From assembly GCA_002480565.1 (NCBI GenBank), contig DLCK01000084.1:62001-126000 (forward strand): DNA of 64,000 bases, in the 5' to 3' direction. The notes beneath the pieces are model-generated. The model did not search any database. It saw only the letters and a program-made list of their open reading frames with translations, and had not been told where the DNA came from. The position numbers were made by a program, and so were the translations under genes. The stretch's first letter is position 1. Every line of letters starts with the position of its first letter. Positions 44,980 to 54,037 of this stretch are shown here, piece after piece. Origin of the DNA: Phycisphaerales bacterium UBA7800 (GTDB lineage Bacteria > Planctomycetota > Phycisphaerae > Phycisphaerales > Phycisphaeraceae).

Positions 44980-45014
44980 CTTCGTGACCTTCGTGTTCTT
45001 CGCGCCTTCGTGTT
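44980..45014. repeat. CACGAAGG-word arm right of GxxExxY gene
   Basis: Units CTTCGTGAC, CTTCGTGTT, CTTCGCGC, CTTCGTGTT, inverse to the left arm at 44504-44540. It starts 12 bp after the GxxExxY stop codon and ends 51 bp before the LolC/E-like gene. Confidence 0.85.
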
Positions 45015-45065
45015 AAAAAAACTAACTCACCGAACTCACAAAAACCTGCTAGACTAACCAACCAC

Positions 45066-46562
45066 ATGTACATCTCCCTACTCATCTCAAAGTACCTTCG
45101 TCGCAAACTCGCGCCGATGTTTGCTGCGATGGCGGTGACACTTTGCACGGCCATGGTCATTATCGTCATCAGTGTCATGGGCGGATTTCTGGACATGATG
45201 CGGGCAGCAGCGCAAACCCTCACCGGGCAGGTGACGATCTATTCAGATGTCACCGGCTTTGCTGGGCATCAGGAAATTGCCAAACGCTTGCTTATCCAAC
45301 CTGAAATTGAATCGGCAGCGCCATTGGTTCGATCCTACGGCCTGATCAAACTCCATGAATCCACGCAGACCGTCGAAGTTGTCGGCATTGAGCCCGAGTC
45401 CTTTAACACGGTCACCAATTATCAATCCTCGCTGTACTGGGACAATCAGCACTTTCTGAACATGCTCGACAAGCAGATTCCGCAGGAAGAACTCACATCC
45501 CCGGAATTGAAAAAGCGCTACGCGGATTACAAAGCTGCTTACGAAAAAATGGACCTTGATGATGCAGGCATGAACTTCACCATTCCCGACATCTGGGTGC
45601 GTGAAGGCATTGAGCAAGGTTGCGTGCTGGGCATTGCGGTCAATCCTTGGAACCTGCGAAATTCCGAGGGTAAGTACGATGTCGCTAACACTGCATTGGG
45701 CTTGCCGATGACCATCACGGTTTTGCCGATGACCCAAGGCGGATCGATTCAGACACTCTCGCCAGCGACTGCTCGCTTTACCTTGGTCAACGAATTTAAA
45801 AGTGGTCTGTATGACATCGACTCCAACCGAATCTATGTCCCGATGGCAAAGCTCCAGGCCATGCTCGACATGCATCAGCAGAAAATATGGGACAAATTCG
45901 ACCCGCAAACCGGCCAACCTGTCGGTGATGCAACGATCAAGCCTGACCGTGTTTCAGAGTTGATGATCAAGGGTAAAGACGGCGTGCCGTTGGCGGATGT
46001 CAAAGCCACGGTCACCCGCGTTTTGCAGAGTTACCTGGCAGAACATCCCAATACGCCATCACTGTGGATTCAGACCTGGCAGGAACGCCACGCCACTTTG
46101 CTCGGCGCCGTCGAACGTGAAAAAGGCATGCTGACCATTCTCTTTGCAATCATCAGCTTGGTAGCCGTGGCCATGATCGGCGTGATTTTTTACATGATCG
46201 TCCAACAGAAAACCAAGGACATCGGCACGCTTCGCGCACTGGGTGCATCGCGCAAAGGCATTGCCAGCATCTTCCTGGGCTATGGCTTATCCGTAGGCAT
46301 CATCGGCTCCATGGTCGGACTGGCGCTGGCAGCATCCATTGTCCTGAATCTCAATGAAATCCAAGACCTGCTGTTTGTCTGGTTCGGTTTTAAAATGTGG
46401 AATCCGCAGATTTATTACTTCGACCGCATCCCCTCACAGTTGGATCACATGGAAGTCACCGTGATTGTCATCTGTGCGATTTTGAGCAGTGTCGTGGGTG
46501 CGATTGTGCCTGCGATTCTGGCAGCAATACAAGACCCGGTGGAATCACTGCGATATGAGTAA
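45066..46562 (+). CDS. LolC/E-type ABC transporter permease
   Basis: A 498-residue inner-membrane protein with the FtsX/MacB/LolC arrangement: one N-terminal segment (MFAAMAVTLCTAMVIIVISVMGG), a large periplasmic domain of about 330 residues and three C-terminal segments (LFAIISLVAVAMIGVIFYMIV, GYGLSVGIIGSMVGLALAASI, VTVIVICAILSSVVGAIVPAIL) with the cytoplasmic motif KDIGTLRALGASRKGI. With the LolD-like ATPase downstream it probably extracts lipoproteins from the inner membrane. A single LolC/E-like subunit would act as a homodimer (LolF type). Confidence 0.88.
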   Translation: MYISLLISKYLRRKLAPMFAAMAVTLCTAMVIIVISVMGGFLDMMRAAAQTLTGQVTIYSDVTGFAGHQEIAKRLLIQPEIESAAPLVRSYGLIKLHESTQTVEVVGIEPESFNTVTNYQSSLYWDNQHFLNMLDKQIPQEELTSPELKKRYADYKAAYEKMDLDDAGMNFTIPDIWVREGIEQGCVLGIAVNPWNLRNSEGKYDVANTALGLPMTITVLPMTQGGSIQTLSPATARFTLVNEFKSGLYDIDSNRIYVPMAKLQAMLDMHQQKIWDKFDPQTGQPVGDATIKPDRVSELMIKGKDGVPLADVKATVTRVLQSYLAEHPNTPSLWIQTWQERHATLLGAVEREKGMLTILFAIISLVAVAMIGVIFYMIVQQKTKDIGTLRALGASRKGIASIFLGYGLSVGIIGSMVGLALAASIVLNLNEIQDLLFVWFGFKMWNPQIYYFDRIPSQLDHMEVTVIVICAILSSVVGAIVPAILAAIQDPVESLRYE

Positions 46563-46581
46563 TTGTTGACTTGAACATATA

Positions 46582-46603
46582 GCACCGAATGTGAATTCGG
46601 TGC
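46582..46603. other. Perfect hairpin between the permease and ATPase genes
   Basis: GCACCGAAT and ATTCGGTGC form a 9-bp stem with a GTGA loop, followed by another GCACCGAATT at 46630. No T-run follows, so it is not a terminator; it may tune expression or mRNA stability between the two co-directional genes. Confidence 0.5.
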
Positions 46604-46677
46604 AAGCCGAAGAACGAACGAGTAACCTGCACCGAATTAACATCCTGTGCTAAACAATCAAAGTTGACGGACAAACA

Positions 46678-47376
46678 ATGACCGCAACCGCTAAACAAAC
46701 AACCATCCTCCAGACTCAAAACCTGCACAAGACCTACCGCACCGGTGGGGAGGATTTACACATCCTCCAAGGTGTCGACATGAACGTGAAGTCCGGCGAG
46801 TGGCTTGCGATCCTTGGGGCATCCGGTTCAGGGAAGAGCACGTTACTACACCTGCTTGGCGGGTTGGATCGCCCCTCCCAAGGCAATGTCACTTACACCC
46901 AGCAGAACATCTACCAACTCTCACGCAGTGCGATCAACCAGTACCGCAACCACGAAGTCGGATTTGTGTTTCAGTTCTATCACCTGCTGCCGGAACTCAG
47001 TGCATTGGAAAACGTCACCATCGCAGGCATGATCAGTGGCAACAAACAAGCCTCCTCAGCCAAACGCAAAGAACGCGCCCAAATGCTCCTGGATCAACTG
47101 GGTATGAGTCACCGACTTAGACATCGCCCCAACAAGCTCTCCGGCGGGGAACGGCAGCGCGTCGCCATCGCCCGCGCCCTGCTCAATGAACCCAAGGTGT
47201 TATTGGCTGACGAACCAACCGGCAATCTCGACGCCGACACGGGACAGCAAATCCTCGACCTGTTCATCAACCTGCATAAACAGGGTCAGACCATCGTCAT
47301 GGTCACCCATGATCAACATGTCGCTGACCTGGCTGACCGCCAACTGGTACTCGAACGCGGCAAGCTCAAGAGTTGA
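46678..47376 (+). CDS. lolD: LolD-type ABC transporter ATP-binding protein
   Basis: A 232-residue ATPase of the MacB/LolD group: Walker A GASGSGKST, the Q-loop FVFQFYHLLPELSALENV characteristic of LolD, signature LSGGERQRVAIARALLNEPKVLLADEPTGNLD (Walker B included) and MVTHD. It pairs with the upstream permease; the two are 115 bp apart. Its role is energising lipoprotein release or a related extrusion. Confidence 0.92.
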   Translation: MTATAKQTTILQTQNLHKTYRTGGEDLHILQGVDMNVKSGEWLAILGASGSGKSTLLHLLGGLDRPSQGNVTYTQQNIYQLSRSAINQYRNHEVGFVFQFYHLLPELSALENVTIAGMISGNKQASSAKRKERAQMLLDQLGMSHRLRHRPNKLSGGERQRVAIARALLNEPKVLLADEPTGNLDADTGQQILDLFINLHKQGQTIVMVTHDQHVADLADRQLVLERGKLKS

Positions 47377-47386
47377 GATTTAACAG

Positions 47387-47480
47387 TTTCAAACCGCTTG
47401 CGGTTTAGCGTCACAAGCGAGATTTGAATATTCTTCGGTATCCGAGAGATTCACGAATCGCTTAACCGCAAGCGGTTTTT
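47387..47480. repeat. AACCGCTTGCGGTT inverted pair
   Basis: AAACCGCTTGCGGTTTAGC (47391-47409) faces TAACCGCAAGCGGTTTTT (47463-47480). The left arm with its TTTC prefix repeats 39300-39322 exactly over 23 bases. Each arm is itself a 7-bp hairpin. The right arm ends in five T residues and could also terminate the lolD transcript. Confidence 0.75.
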
Positions 47481-47590
47481 GCTCCCAATCTCTTGACTTA
47501 ACCTTTACAAACGATTGTTATCCATCACAATCAAAACACTCCAAACGCTTTAAACACAAATATTAAGATTTATGATCGACCGGATGGGAA

Positions 47591-47619
47591 TAGGACGATA
47601 TACTATTCGGTTTTATAAT
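47591..47619 (+). promoter_or_regulatory. Putative promoter of panD
   Basis: A perfect -10 box TATAAT (47614-47619) lies about 40 bases before the panD start; the -35 region (TAGGAC, 47591-47596, 17-base spacer) is poor. An alternative -10, TATACT, is at 47599. Confidence 0.35.
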
Positions 47620-47659
47620 ATAGACGAGGCTGAATGTTTCGGCTTCACCGAGGTGTACC

Positions 47660-48061
47660 ATGTTTCGAAAAGTGATGCGAGCTAAAATCCATCGTGCGAC
47701 TGTCACGCAATGCGTGCCGGACTACGTGGGCTCAATCACCATTGATGCCAACCTGCTTGACGCTGTGGACATCCGTCCCAACGAAGCGGTGCATGTGTTG
47801 GACATTGACAATGCCAATCGTTTTGAGACCTATGTTTTTCGTGGTGAGCCTGGCAGTGGGATCATTGCGGTCAACGGTGCTGCAGCGAAGTTGGTGGAAA
47901 ATGGTCACAAGATCATCATCGTCAGCTATGGTATGTTACTCGAAGAAAATCTCGATGATCATATTTCGCGTACGGTCATCGCTGATGAGCATAATCAAGT
48001 CCAGCAACTGCTCAGCTATGACAGCCTGATCAATGCCCCTGCAGACTCTCTGTCTGACTGA
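47660..48061 (+). CDS. panD: Aspartate 1-decarboxylase
   Basis: A 133-residue pyruvoyl enzyme that makes beta-alanine for pantothenate and CoA. G24-S25 (YVGSITID) is the self-cleavage site that generates the pyruvoyl group on the alpha chain; R-x-K of MRAKIHRATVTQ and AVNGAAAK complete the family pattern. GAGGTG precedes the ATG. A histidine kinase begins 14 bp after its stop codon, an unusual partner. Confidence 0.96.
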   Translation: MFRKVMRAKIHRATVTQCVPDYVGSITIDANLLDAVDIRPNEAVHVLDIDNANRFETYVFRGEPGSGIIAVNGAAAKLVENGHKIIIVSYGMLLEENLDDHISRTVIADEHNQVQQLLSYDSLINAPADSLSD

Positions 48062-48074
48062 TACAATCCTAGAC

Positions 48075-49718
48075 ATGCCCAAGCACGTTCGCATCAGTCT
48101 TGCTAACAAGTGTCAAATTTTATTTGGTGCTGCTGTGGTGATCATTCTCACTGCTGCCCTTGCTGTGGTTTGGTTTCGCATGAATGCACTGGTTCGTCAG
48201 GAGCAAAAAGAAAACGCGCGCAACCTTGCAAACGCTTGGCTGTCGGACATGATCCAACTCGGCGGAGCACTGCTGACATTTGACGAGATGTCCAAACAGG
48301 AAAATCATGATCAAGGCCTCACGCTGACATTGATCCGTAAAGATGAGTTTGATCTGGCATCAAGCAACGATAGCTTCGTGAATGAAGCCATCCGTAATTT
48401 TGAAACGTTGGCAGAACGCACTGAGCATGCCAAGCCCATCGTCAACGATCGCAATGAACATTACTACCGTTATGCCCGGGCGATTCGCCATTCGGATTTG
48501 TATCGCATTCGTGGTGGTGCCGAAGCTGGCTTTGATGCGGCTTTAACCAGTAAGATCATCAACAATCCTCTGGAGATGGTACTGCTGATTCGTCTGCGTT
48601 CTGACCTGGCTCAAAAGCAGTTACTGCTTAACCGCGTTTATATCATCCTCGCCGGACTCTTCGCGTGTTTGCTGGCTATTGGTGTGTTTTACTACATCAC
48701 CAAGCGGATCATTCTCTCACCTGTGCGCGTGCTTCGTGACACGGCTGAACAGGTCGCAGCTGGGGACCTGAACATTCGCAGCGATATCAATACCGGTGAT
48801 GAATTTGAACGCTTGTCGGTTGTGTTTAATCAGATGCTCGAAAACCTCAAGAGCAATGAAGACCAACTGCGGGGCATCAATAAATCATTGGACCTGAAAC
48901 TTGGTGAACTGGCGGAGACCAATGTCGCCCTCTTTGAAGCCAACAAGCTCAAGGGTGAGTTCCTGGCCAATGTGTCGCATGAGTTACGCACACCGCTCAA
49001 CTCCATCGTGGGGTTTGCCGAACTGCTCAATGAAACGCTGACAGATTACGCCGATGAAAAAACCGATAAGCGTCGGCGATTCCTGGCCAACATTATTCAA
49101 TCAAGTCGTCTGCTCCTTGATTTGATCAACGACCTGTTGGATCTTGCAAAAATCGAAGCTGGTCGAATGGACATTCGCGTGGGCAAAATGTCTCTGGCTG
49201 ACACCGGCGAGGGGCTGATCAATCTCATTCGTCCGCAAGCTGACAAAAAGCAGATCACCCTGACATTGCGAATCCCGTCAAGTATTCCACTTATCGAAAC
49301 CGATGCGGGTAAATTCCAGCAAATCATTTTCAATTTCCTGTCCAATGCCGTGAAGTTCACACCTTCGGAAGGTTCGATCACGTTGTCAGCCACACCGTTT
49401 TCGCCTGATCCTGATCATGAGCCATCGCATGTACGTGTCAGTGTCGCGGACACCGGGCCGGGTATCCCCAAGGATTACCAGAAAAAGATTTTTGAGAAGT
49501 TCACGCAGCTAGACTCCACGCATACCCGCGAGCACTCCGGCACGGGACTTGGTTTGACGATCAGTATGGAACTGGCAAACCTGTTACACAGTGAGTTGGA
49601 ACTGGAAAGCGAAGTGGGTAAAGGCTCGACATTCTCACTGCTGATCCCCATTGCATTTGCTGGTGAAATCCCTGAGACGATTCCTTCTGTTTTGCCTGCC
49701 GGTGAAACTGAAGCTTAG
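48075..49718 (+). CDS. Membrane sensor histidine kinase with HAMP domain
   Basis: A 547-residue sensor kinase: N-terminal segment (LFGAAVVIILTAALAVVWF), ~140-residue periplasmic sensor, second segment (IILAGLFACLLAIGVFYYI), HAMP (ILSPVRVLRDTAEQVAAGDLNIR), coiled coil, HisKA with H302 (ANVSHELRTPLNSIVGFAELL) and HATPase_c (N box NFLSNAVKFTPSEG, G1 DTGPGIP, G2 GTGLGLTIS). It autophosphorylates H302; no response regulator is adjacent. ATG 48075 is chosen since the earlier ATG at 48033 lies inside panD. Confidence 0.94.
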   Translation: MPKHVRISLANKCQILFGAAVVIILTAALAVVWFRMNALVRQEQKENARNLANAWLSDMIQLGGALLTFDEMSKQENHDQGLTLTLIRKDEFDLASSNDSFVNEAIRNFETLAERTEHAKPIVNDRNEHYYRYARAIRHSDLYRIRGGAEAGFDAALTSKIINNPLEMVLLIRLRSDLAQKQLLLNRVYIILAGLFACLLAIGVFYYITKRIILSPVRVLRDTAEQVAAGDLNIRSDINTGDEFERLSVVFNQMLENLKSNEDQLRGINKSLDLKLGELAETNVALFEANKLKGEFLANVSHELRTPLNSIVGFAELLNETLTDYADEKTDKRRRFLANIIQSSRLLLDLINDLLDLAKIEAGRMDIRVGKMSLADTGEGLINLIRPQADKKQITLTLRIPSSIPLIETDAGKFQQIIFNFLSNAVKFTPSEGSITLSATPFSPDPDHEPSHVRVSVADTGPGIPKDYQKKIFEKFTQLDSTHTREHSGTGLGLTISMELANLLHSELELESEVGKGSTFSLLIPIAFAGEIPETIPSVLPAGETEA

Positions 49719-49825
49719 ATGGTATTTTGAATCCAGAGAAAACCAGCGACATCGCGTTTGGTAACCCTGCTCAAATGCATTAGAATATCTGCTTAATCCA
49801 CCGTAGTTTTTCAAAGGTATTAGCC

Positions 49826-50395
49826 ATGGGAATTGAAGCCGCCCTAGCCAACAACGACATGTTTTTATGTACCACTTTGCAAAAAGCGGTCAATTGGGGT
49901 CGTCGTTGCAGTGTTTGGCCGATGCCGTTTGCTACGGCTTGCTGTGGTATTGAACTGATGGCGACTGCTTCAAGTCGTTATGACCTTGCTCGTTTTGGTG
50001 CTGAGGTCATGCGGTTTTCCCCACGTCAGGCCGACCTGATGTTGGTTGCTGGTCGTGTGAGTGTAAAAATGCTCCCTGTGCTTCAACGCATTTATCAGCA
50101 AATGGCAGAACCCAAGTGGGTCATCTCCATGGGCGCCTGTGCATCGACTGGTGGGGTGTTTGACACCTATGCTGTCGTGCAGGGTATCGACCAATTCATC
50201 CCGGTGGATGTGTATGTCCCAGGCTGCCCGCCACGCCCGGAAACACTCATGGAAGGCATCATGGCCATCCAGCGCATCATCGACGAAGATGGACTGCCAC
50301 CAAGTAGTGGTAAACGTCAACCCCTGCAAATCGCCATCCAACCGACTCATGATGTCAAGACACAACCCGTGCCACTGACAGTGGGTCGAAGCTGA
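49826..50395 (+). CDS. nuoB: NADH-quinone oxidoreductase subunit B
   Basis: A 189-residue complex I subunit holding cluster N2, the last iron-sulfur centre before quinone. Its four ligands are visible: the CC pair in TACCGIELMA, the Cys of GACASTGGVFDTY and the Cys of YVPGCPPRPETLMEG. AAAGG lies upstream of the ATG. It stands alone, without nuoA, C or D neighbours. A bidirectional terminator follows. Confidence 0.95.
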   Translation: MGIEAALANNDMFLCTTLQKAVNWGRRCSVWPMPFATACCGIELMATASSRYDLARFGAEVMRFSPRQADLMLVAGRVSVKMLPVLQRIYQQMAEPKWVISMGACASTGGVFDTYAVVQGIDQFIPVDVYVPGCPPRPETLMEGIMAIQRIIDEDGLPPSSGKRQPLQIAIQPTHDVKTQPVPLTVGRS

Positions 50396-50412
50396 TTGTT
50401 CAAGACATTTTG

Positions 50413-50560
50413 AACCGGCAAGACGCCAATTGCGACAATTGTGCCAAGGTCGGACGAGATAAAATATAAAAAACTGCGAGTCATCATCATTGGTTGACTC
50501 GCAGTTTTTTTATGTCTTGAAAACGCTCTATAACTTGGCAGTCTTGGCGCCTTGACGGTT
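50413..50560. repeat. CGCCAAGA-word inverted repeat, copy 2
   Basis: Left arm 50413-50453 (AACCGGCAAGACGCCAATTG, later GTGCCAAGGTCGGA) faces right arm 50534-50560, which on the minus strand reads AACCGTCAAGGCGCCAAGAC. The nuoB/recN terminator lies between the arms. Same word family as 5289-5417. Confidence 0.65.
50468..50511. terminator. Bidirectional terminator between nuoB and recN
   Basis: ACTGCGAGTCA and TGACTCGCAGT form an 11-bp perfect stem with A-rich and T-rich flanks (AAAAA before, TTTTTTT after), so it can stop transcription from both convergent genes. Confidence 0.92.
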
Positions 50561-50574
50561 GAAACAATTGACTT

Positions 50575-52290
50575 TTACGAAGCGCCCGCGAGCATTTCCT
50601 TGATCTGTTTTCGCGTAGTTGCGGTGGCATCACTGCCGGCGAGCATCTCGGCTAACTCGTTAACACGAGCGTTACCTTCAAGAGTCAGTACCGTGGTCTG
50701 GGTCTGGCGGTCTTTGCCTTTGCCTTTGACCTGCTTGGTAATGTGCAGATGTCGATCTGCGTAGGCAGCGATCTGTGGCAGGTGCGTGATGCAGAGAATC
50801 TGATGTGACCCATCATCGCAACTGTTGGCAAGGCTGCGGAGTTTCTCGCCAATGATCGTGCCCATGCGCCCGCCGATGTTGGCATCAATTTCATCAAAGA
50901 CCAATACGCTGATCCGATCACTGTCTGCAAGGATGGATTTAAGAGCGAGCATGATGCGAGAAAGTTCACCGCCGGAAGCAATTTTCCGCATGGGGCGAGC
51001 AGGTTGGCCGGGATTGGTGCGGATCATGAATTCCAGCGTCTCATTGCCCTGCATGGAACCTTCATCGCCCACAGGATTGAACTCCACATGAAACTGTGCT
51101 TCTGCCATCCCCAATTCAGTAAGTTGCGTTTCGACGAGTGGCTTAATTTTCTTTGCTGCGGACTGTCGTTTTTTACTGAGCTTAACACCCTGTTGCTCAA
51201 GCTGATCCTTGGCATCATTGATCTGCTGATCCAACGAAGACAGATCAGCATCCTGTCCACGGAGTCCGTCGATCTCCTGTTGGATTTGCTGACGATAGGA
51301 GAGAATTTCTGCCACCGGATCAACACCAACTTGATTGCGGGCATACTTGGAAGTCAGCCGATTGATGATGTTCAAACGGTCTTCGACTTCCTGTAATTCA
51401 TGCGGGTCGGATTCAATGCGATCCATGTATCGACTCAGGTCAAAGGCACCTTCCTGCAATGCCAACGTCGCATCGCGAATGGATTGGCAAGGTTCTTCCA
51501 AGTCCTCATCGAGTTCCTGCAAATCACCAAGCATATGCACGACCATTTGCAAACGCTCGATAATCGAAGCATCCGAGTCGTACAACGCTTGATAAGCTTG
51601 GCCGGTATCGCGTTGGATTTTATGCACATTGGTCAACCACTTATGCCTTGCAGAGAGTTCTTCAAACTCACCTTCGGTCAATTGAGCATCGTCAATTTCA
51701 TTGGCTTGAAATTCGTAGAGATCAAGCTGCTGGGTTCGCAATGTACTGGAATTAGCCAACTCCTTGCGCCGCCGGATGAGGTCATGCTGCTGCTGCCAAG
51801 TCTCGGTATATTGCTTTCGCAATTGAGCGCATTCAGCAAAGCGATCGAGAATGAGCATCTGATTCGAAGCGCGTAACAAGTATTGATGATCATGCTGGCC
51901 GTGAATATCGACAAGCTGTTGGCCGACTGCTTTGACCATTGCCGCGGTGACCGGCTGACCGTTGATGGCAACGGAGGATCGACTGGGTGTGATCTTGCGT
52001 ACCAGAAGCAGTTGGTCGCCAGCATCAATTTCCTGATCAAGGATGGTGGCGATCTCCTGAACGACATCTTCGTCGTGCAATTCAAAGAGTCCGGTGATAC
52101 GGGCTTCCTTGCTGCCTGGGCGGAGCATGTCTTTGCCTGCTGGTCTTAGCCCAAGAAGCATTTCAAAGGCGCCCAGAATCAGACTCTTGCCTGCGCCGGT
52201 TTGGCCGGTGAAACAGTTGAGCCCGTTTGCCAATTCAAGATTGACATCGTGTATGACAGCCAGATTGGAGATATGAAGTTCGCGGAGCAT
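50575..52290 (-). CDS. recN: DNA repair protein RecN
   Basis: A 571-residue SMC-like repair ATPase acting at double-strand breaks. The N-terminus has Walker A GQTGAGKSLILGAFEMLLG after LHISNLAVIHDVNLEL; residues ~150-390 are coiled coil; the C-terminal part has the ABC signature region (ASGGELSRIMLALKSIL) and Walker B (VLVFDEIDANIGGRMG), then CITHLPQIAAYADRH. Usual length is ~555. Monocistronic. Confidence 0.96.
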   Translation of the reverse strand: MLRELHISNLAVIHDVNLELANGLNCFTGQTGAGKSLILGAFEMLLGLRPAGKDMLRPGSKEARITGLFELHDEDVVQEIATILDQEIDAGDQLLLVRKITPSRSSVAINGQPVTAAMVKAVGQQLVDIHGQHDHQYLLRASNQMLILDRFAECAQLRKQYTETWQQQHDLIRRRKELANSSTLRTQQLDLYEFQANEIDDAQLTEGEFEELSARHKWLTNVHKIQRDTGQAYQALYDSDASIIERLQMVVHMLGDLQELDEDLEEPCQSIRDATLALQEGAFDLSRYMDRIESDPHELQEVEDRLNIINRLTSKYARNQVGVDPVAEILSYRQQIQQEIDGLRGQDADLSSLDQQINDAKDQLEQQGVKLSKKRQSAAKKIKPLVETQLTELGMAEAQFHVEFNPVGDEGSMQGNETLEFMIRTNPGQPARPMRKIASGGELSRIMLALKSILADSDRISVLVFDEIDANIGGRMGTIIGEKLRSLANSCDDGSHQILCITHLPQIAAYADRHLHITKQVKGKGKDRQTQTTVLTLEGNARVNELAEMLAGSDATATTRKQIKEMLAGAS

Positions 52291-52443
52291 CCGTTCGCCG
52301 CTTTACACTAGGGTAAAAAATATCCACGGGAACGGATGATTGTAAGCAACCAGCGATCCCGAACAAAAACCGACATTGGTATTATCCAAGGTTCGGCGCG
52401 TTTGGCAATAGCGGGTGTCAAAATTGAGTCATGAGAACCACGA

Positions 52444-53049
52444 TCAAACAGTGGTCGGTGGTTCGACAGGCGTTGCGATGACCTGTGCGGCTTGACGTTT
52501 GTTGCGGCGTCGATTGACGATGCGATAGACCAGATACCCAAATCCGAACACAAAAAGAATGATGATCAGCGGCAGTACAATTGCCAATACGGACATGACG
52601 GTTGATGCGGTGGCTTCGACTGTAGAGACCACTGGATTGGCAGCGCCGCCGGTTGTGGCCAGTGATGTCACACGTGTTGCGACAGTGAGCATTTGGACAC
52701 CACCTGCGATCCCACCGCCGGTGATTGCTGAAGCAACCCACCCCAAGACTTCGTTTTGCCCACTGACACATGATGCTGCGGCTACGGAGCCGGCGATGAC
52801 GGCAGCAGGTGTCGCTACGGTATCGAGCATATTGTCGAGCCAAGGCAAATAGTAGGCACCGATTTCCAACGCCGTTGCCAGTCCGAAAACGACCATGGCA
52901 AGATCCGACCCCATCCAATCAAATCCTGAACCCAACGACAGGTGTCCGCCGTGGGCGGCAAGGCTGATGACAAACATCGGTACAAAGACACGAAAGCCGC
53001 ACGCAGCTGAAAGTCCCACGGCCATTAGAATTGCAGTAATCAGGTCCAT
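52444..53049 (-). CDS. DUF4126 membrane protein
   Basis: A 201-residue integral membrane protein with the DUF4126 pattern: an N-terminal GLSAACGFRVFVPMFVISLAA segment, conserved turns between helices (AYYLPWLDNMLDTVATPAAVIAGSVAAAS), SAITGGGIAGGVQ, and a C-terminal segment (VLAIVLPLIIILFVFGFGYLVYRI) followed by a basic tail. ATG 53049 is supported by AGGAG 8 bases upstream; the longer form from 53094 is unlikely. Function unknown. Confidence 0.9.
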   Translation of the reverse strand: MDLITAILMAVGLSAACGFRVFVPMFVISLAAHGGHLSLGSGFDWMGSDLAMVVFGLATALEIGAYYLPWLDNMLDTVATPAAVIAGSVAAASCVSGQNEVLGWVASAITGGGIAGGVQMLTVATRVTSLATTGGAANPVVSTVEATASTVMSVLAIVLPLIIILFVFGFGYLVYRIVNRRRNKRQAAQVIATPVEPPTTV

Positions 53050-53144
53050 CTTGAATCTCCTGTCATGGATCGCTTGGTACCATTTTATACCCAAATGGAA
53101 CCCAATGGATGCAGAAAATAGTCATGAAGGCATTTGAGCGGTCA

Positions 53145-53816
53145 TTACGTGCCTGCTTTGGCTGAAAAACAGCGTTCGATCAAGGCAGTGACATTATCCG
53201 GCCGGTTATCGGGGTCCGACAATGCCATGTTGATCCAGTTGACTGCTTGAGCGCGATTTTCACCCAATTGCATGAGCACTTCCAATGCTTCGCGTGCCAT
53301 GGAGTTGTTCATCGCCGCTTCACCGGATGCGTTGGCGTCGATCGTATTGGCATCTTTATCGGTCGACTTGGCGAATGCGCCGGCGGTCGCAAAGTGATCC
53401 ACCTTGCCGTTAAGTGATGCGATGATCGTCTCGGCAGTACGTTTACCGATTTCTGGTAAAGACTGGAGAAACGATGTGTCACGGTCGGCGATGGCCATGG
53501 CGATCTGTCCTGAATCAATCGCCAATGCTCGTAGCGCTTTGCGATTGCCGATGCCTTTGACGGTGGTGAACAGCTCAAAGAAGTCACGGTCTTCGTCAGA
53601 TAAAAAGCCTGCTAAGCGTGGCAGGAAGCTTGATCCCTGATTATGCGACTCCATGTAATGCAGCGTCTTGAGCGATACATTTTCACCGACACGTTGGGCG
53701 AGTCGTGTAATGACAAAGGCTGGCACATGGACTTCATAGGTTAAACCATTGCCGGTGTCGATCAGAACGCTTTCGTTGGTGGTCGCCACCAATTTACCTG
53801 TAATGGATGCAATCAT
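53145..53816 (-). CDS. ruvA: Holliday junction branch migration subunit RuvA
   Basis: A 223-residue RuvA: OB-fold domain I (MIASITGKLVATTNESVLIDTGNGLTYEVHVP), helix-hairpin-helix domain II (LFTTVKGIGNRKALRALAI, LQSLPEIGKRTAETIIASLNGK) that binds junction DNA, a linker of ~35 residues, and domain III (MAREALEVLMQLGENRAQAVNWINMAL) that contacts RuvB. ATG 53816 is preferred to the GTG at 53822. ruvB and ruvC are not adjacent. Confidence 0.95.
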   Translation of the reverse strand: MIASITGKLVATTNESVLIDTGNGLTYEVHVPAFVITRLAQRVGENVSLKTLHYMESHNQGSSFLPRLAGFLSDEDRDFFELFTTVKGIGNRKALRALAIDSGQIAMAIADRDTSFLQSLPEIGKRTAETIIASLNGKVDHFATAGAFAKSTDKDANTIDANASGEAAMNNSMAREALEVLMQLGENRAQAVNWINMALSDPDNRPDNVTALIERCFSAKAGT

Positions 53817-54037
53817 TGGCACATCTTACCAAACCTATCCTGTTTGGGATTGGAACGGTTATACGGAATATCTATACCCTAGCGTTTCCACATTCGGGGT
53901 AAATGACTTTTGTGATCTCAATTTCCCCGGAAAGATCGTCGATTGACATATCTAGGGCTGCGACATCGCAGATGGGTCCGGTTGGTAGTTTTTATTTTCA
54001 GACTGTTTGCGACAGTCATGACAACGGGAACCTAAGA

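Noticed and set aside
45243..45917. Antisense frame in the LolC/E-like gene
   Set aside because: Shadow of a well-supported permease gene; no ribosome site or domain.
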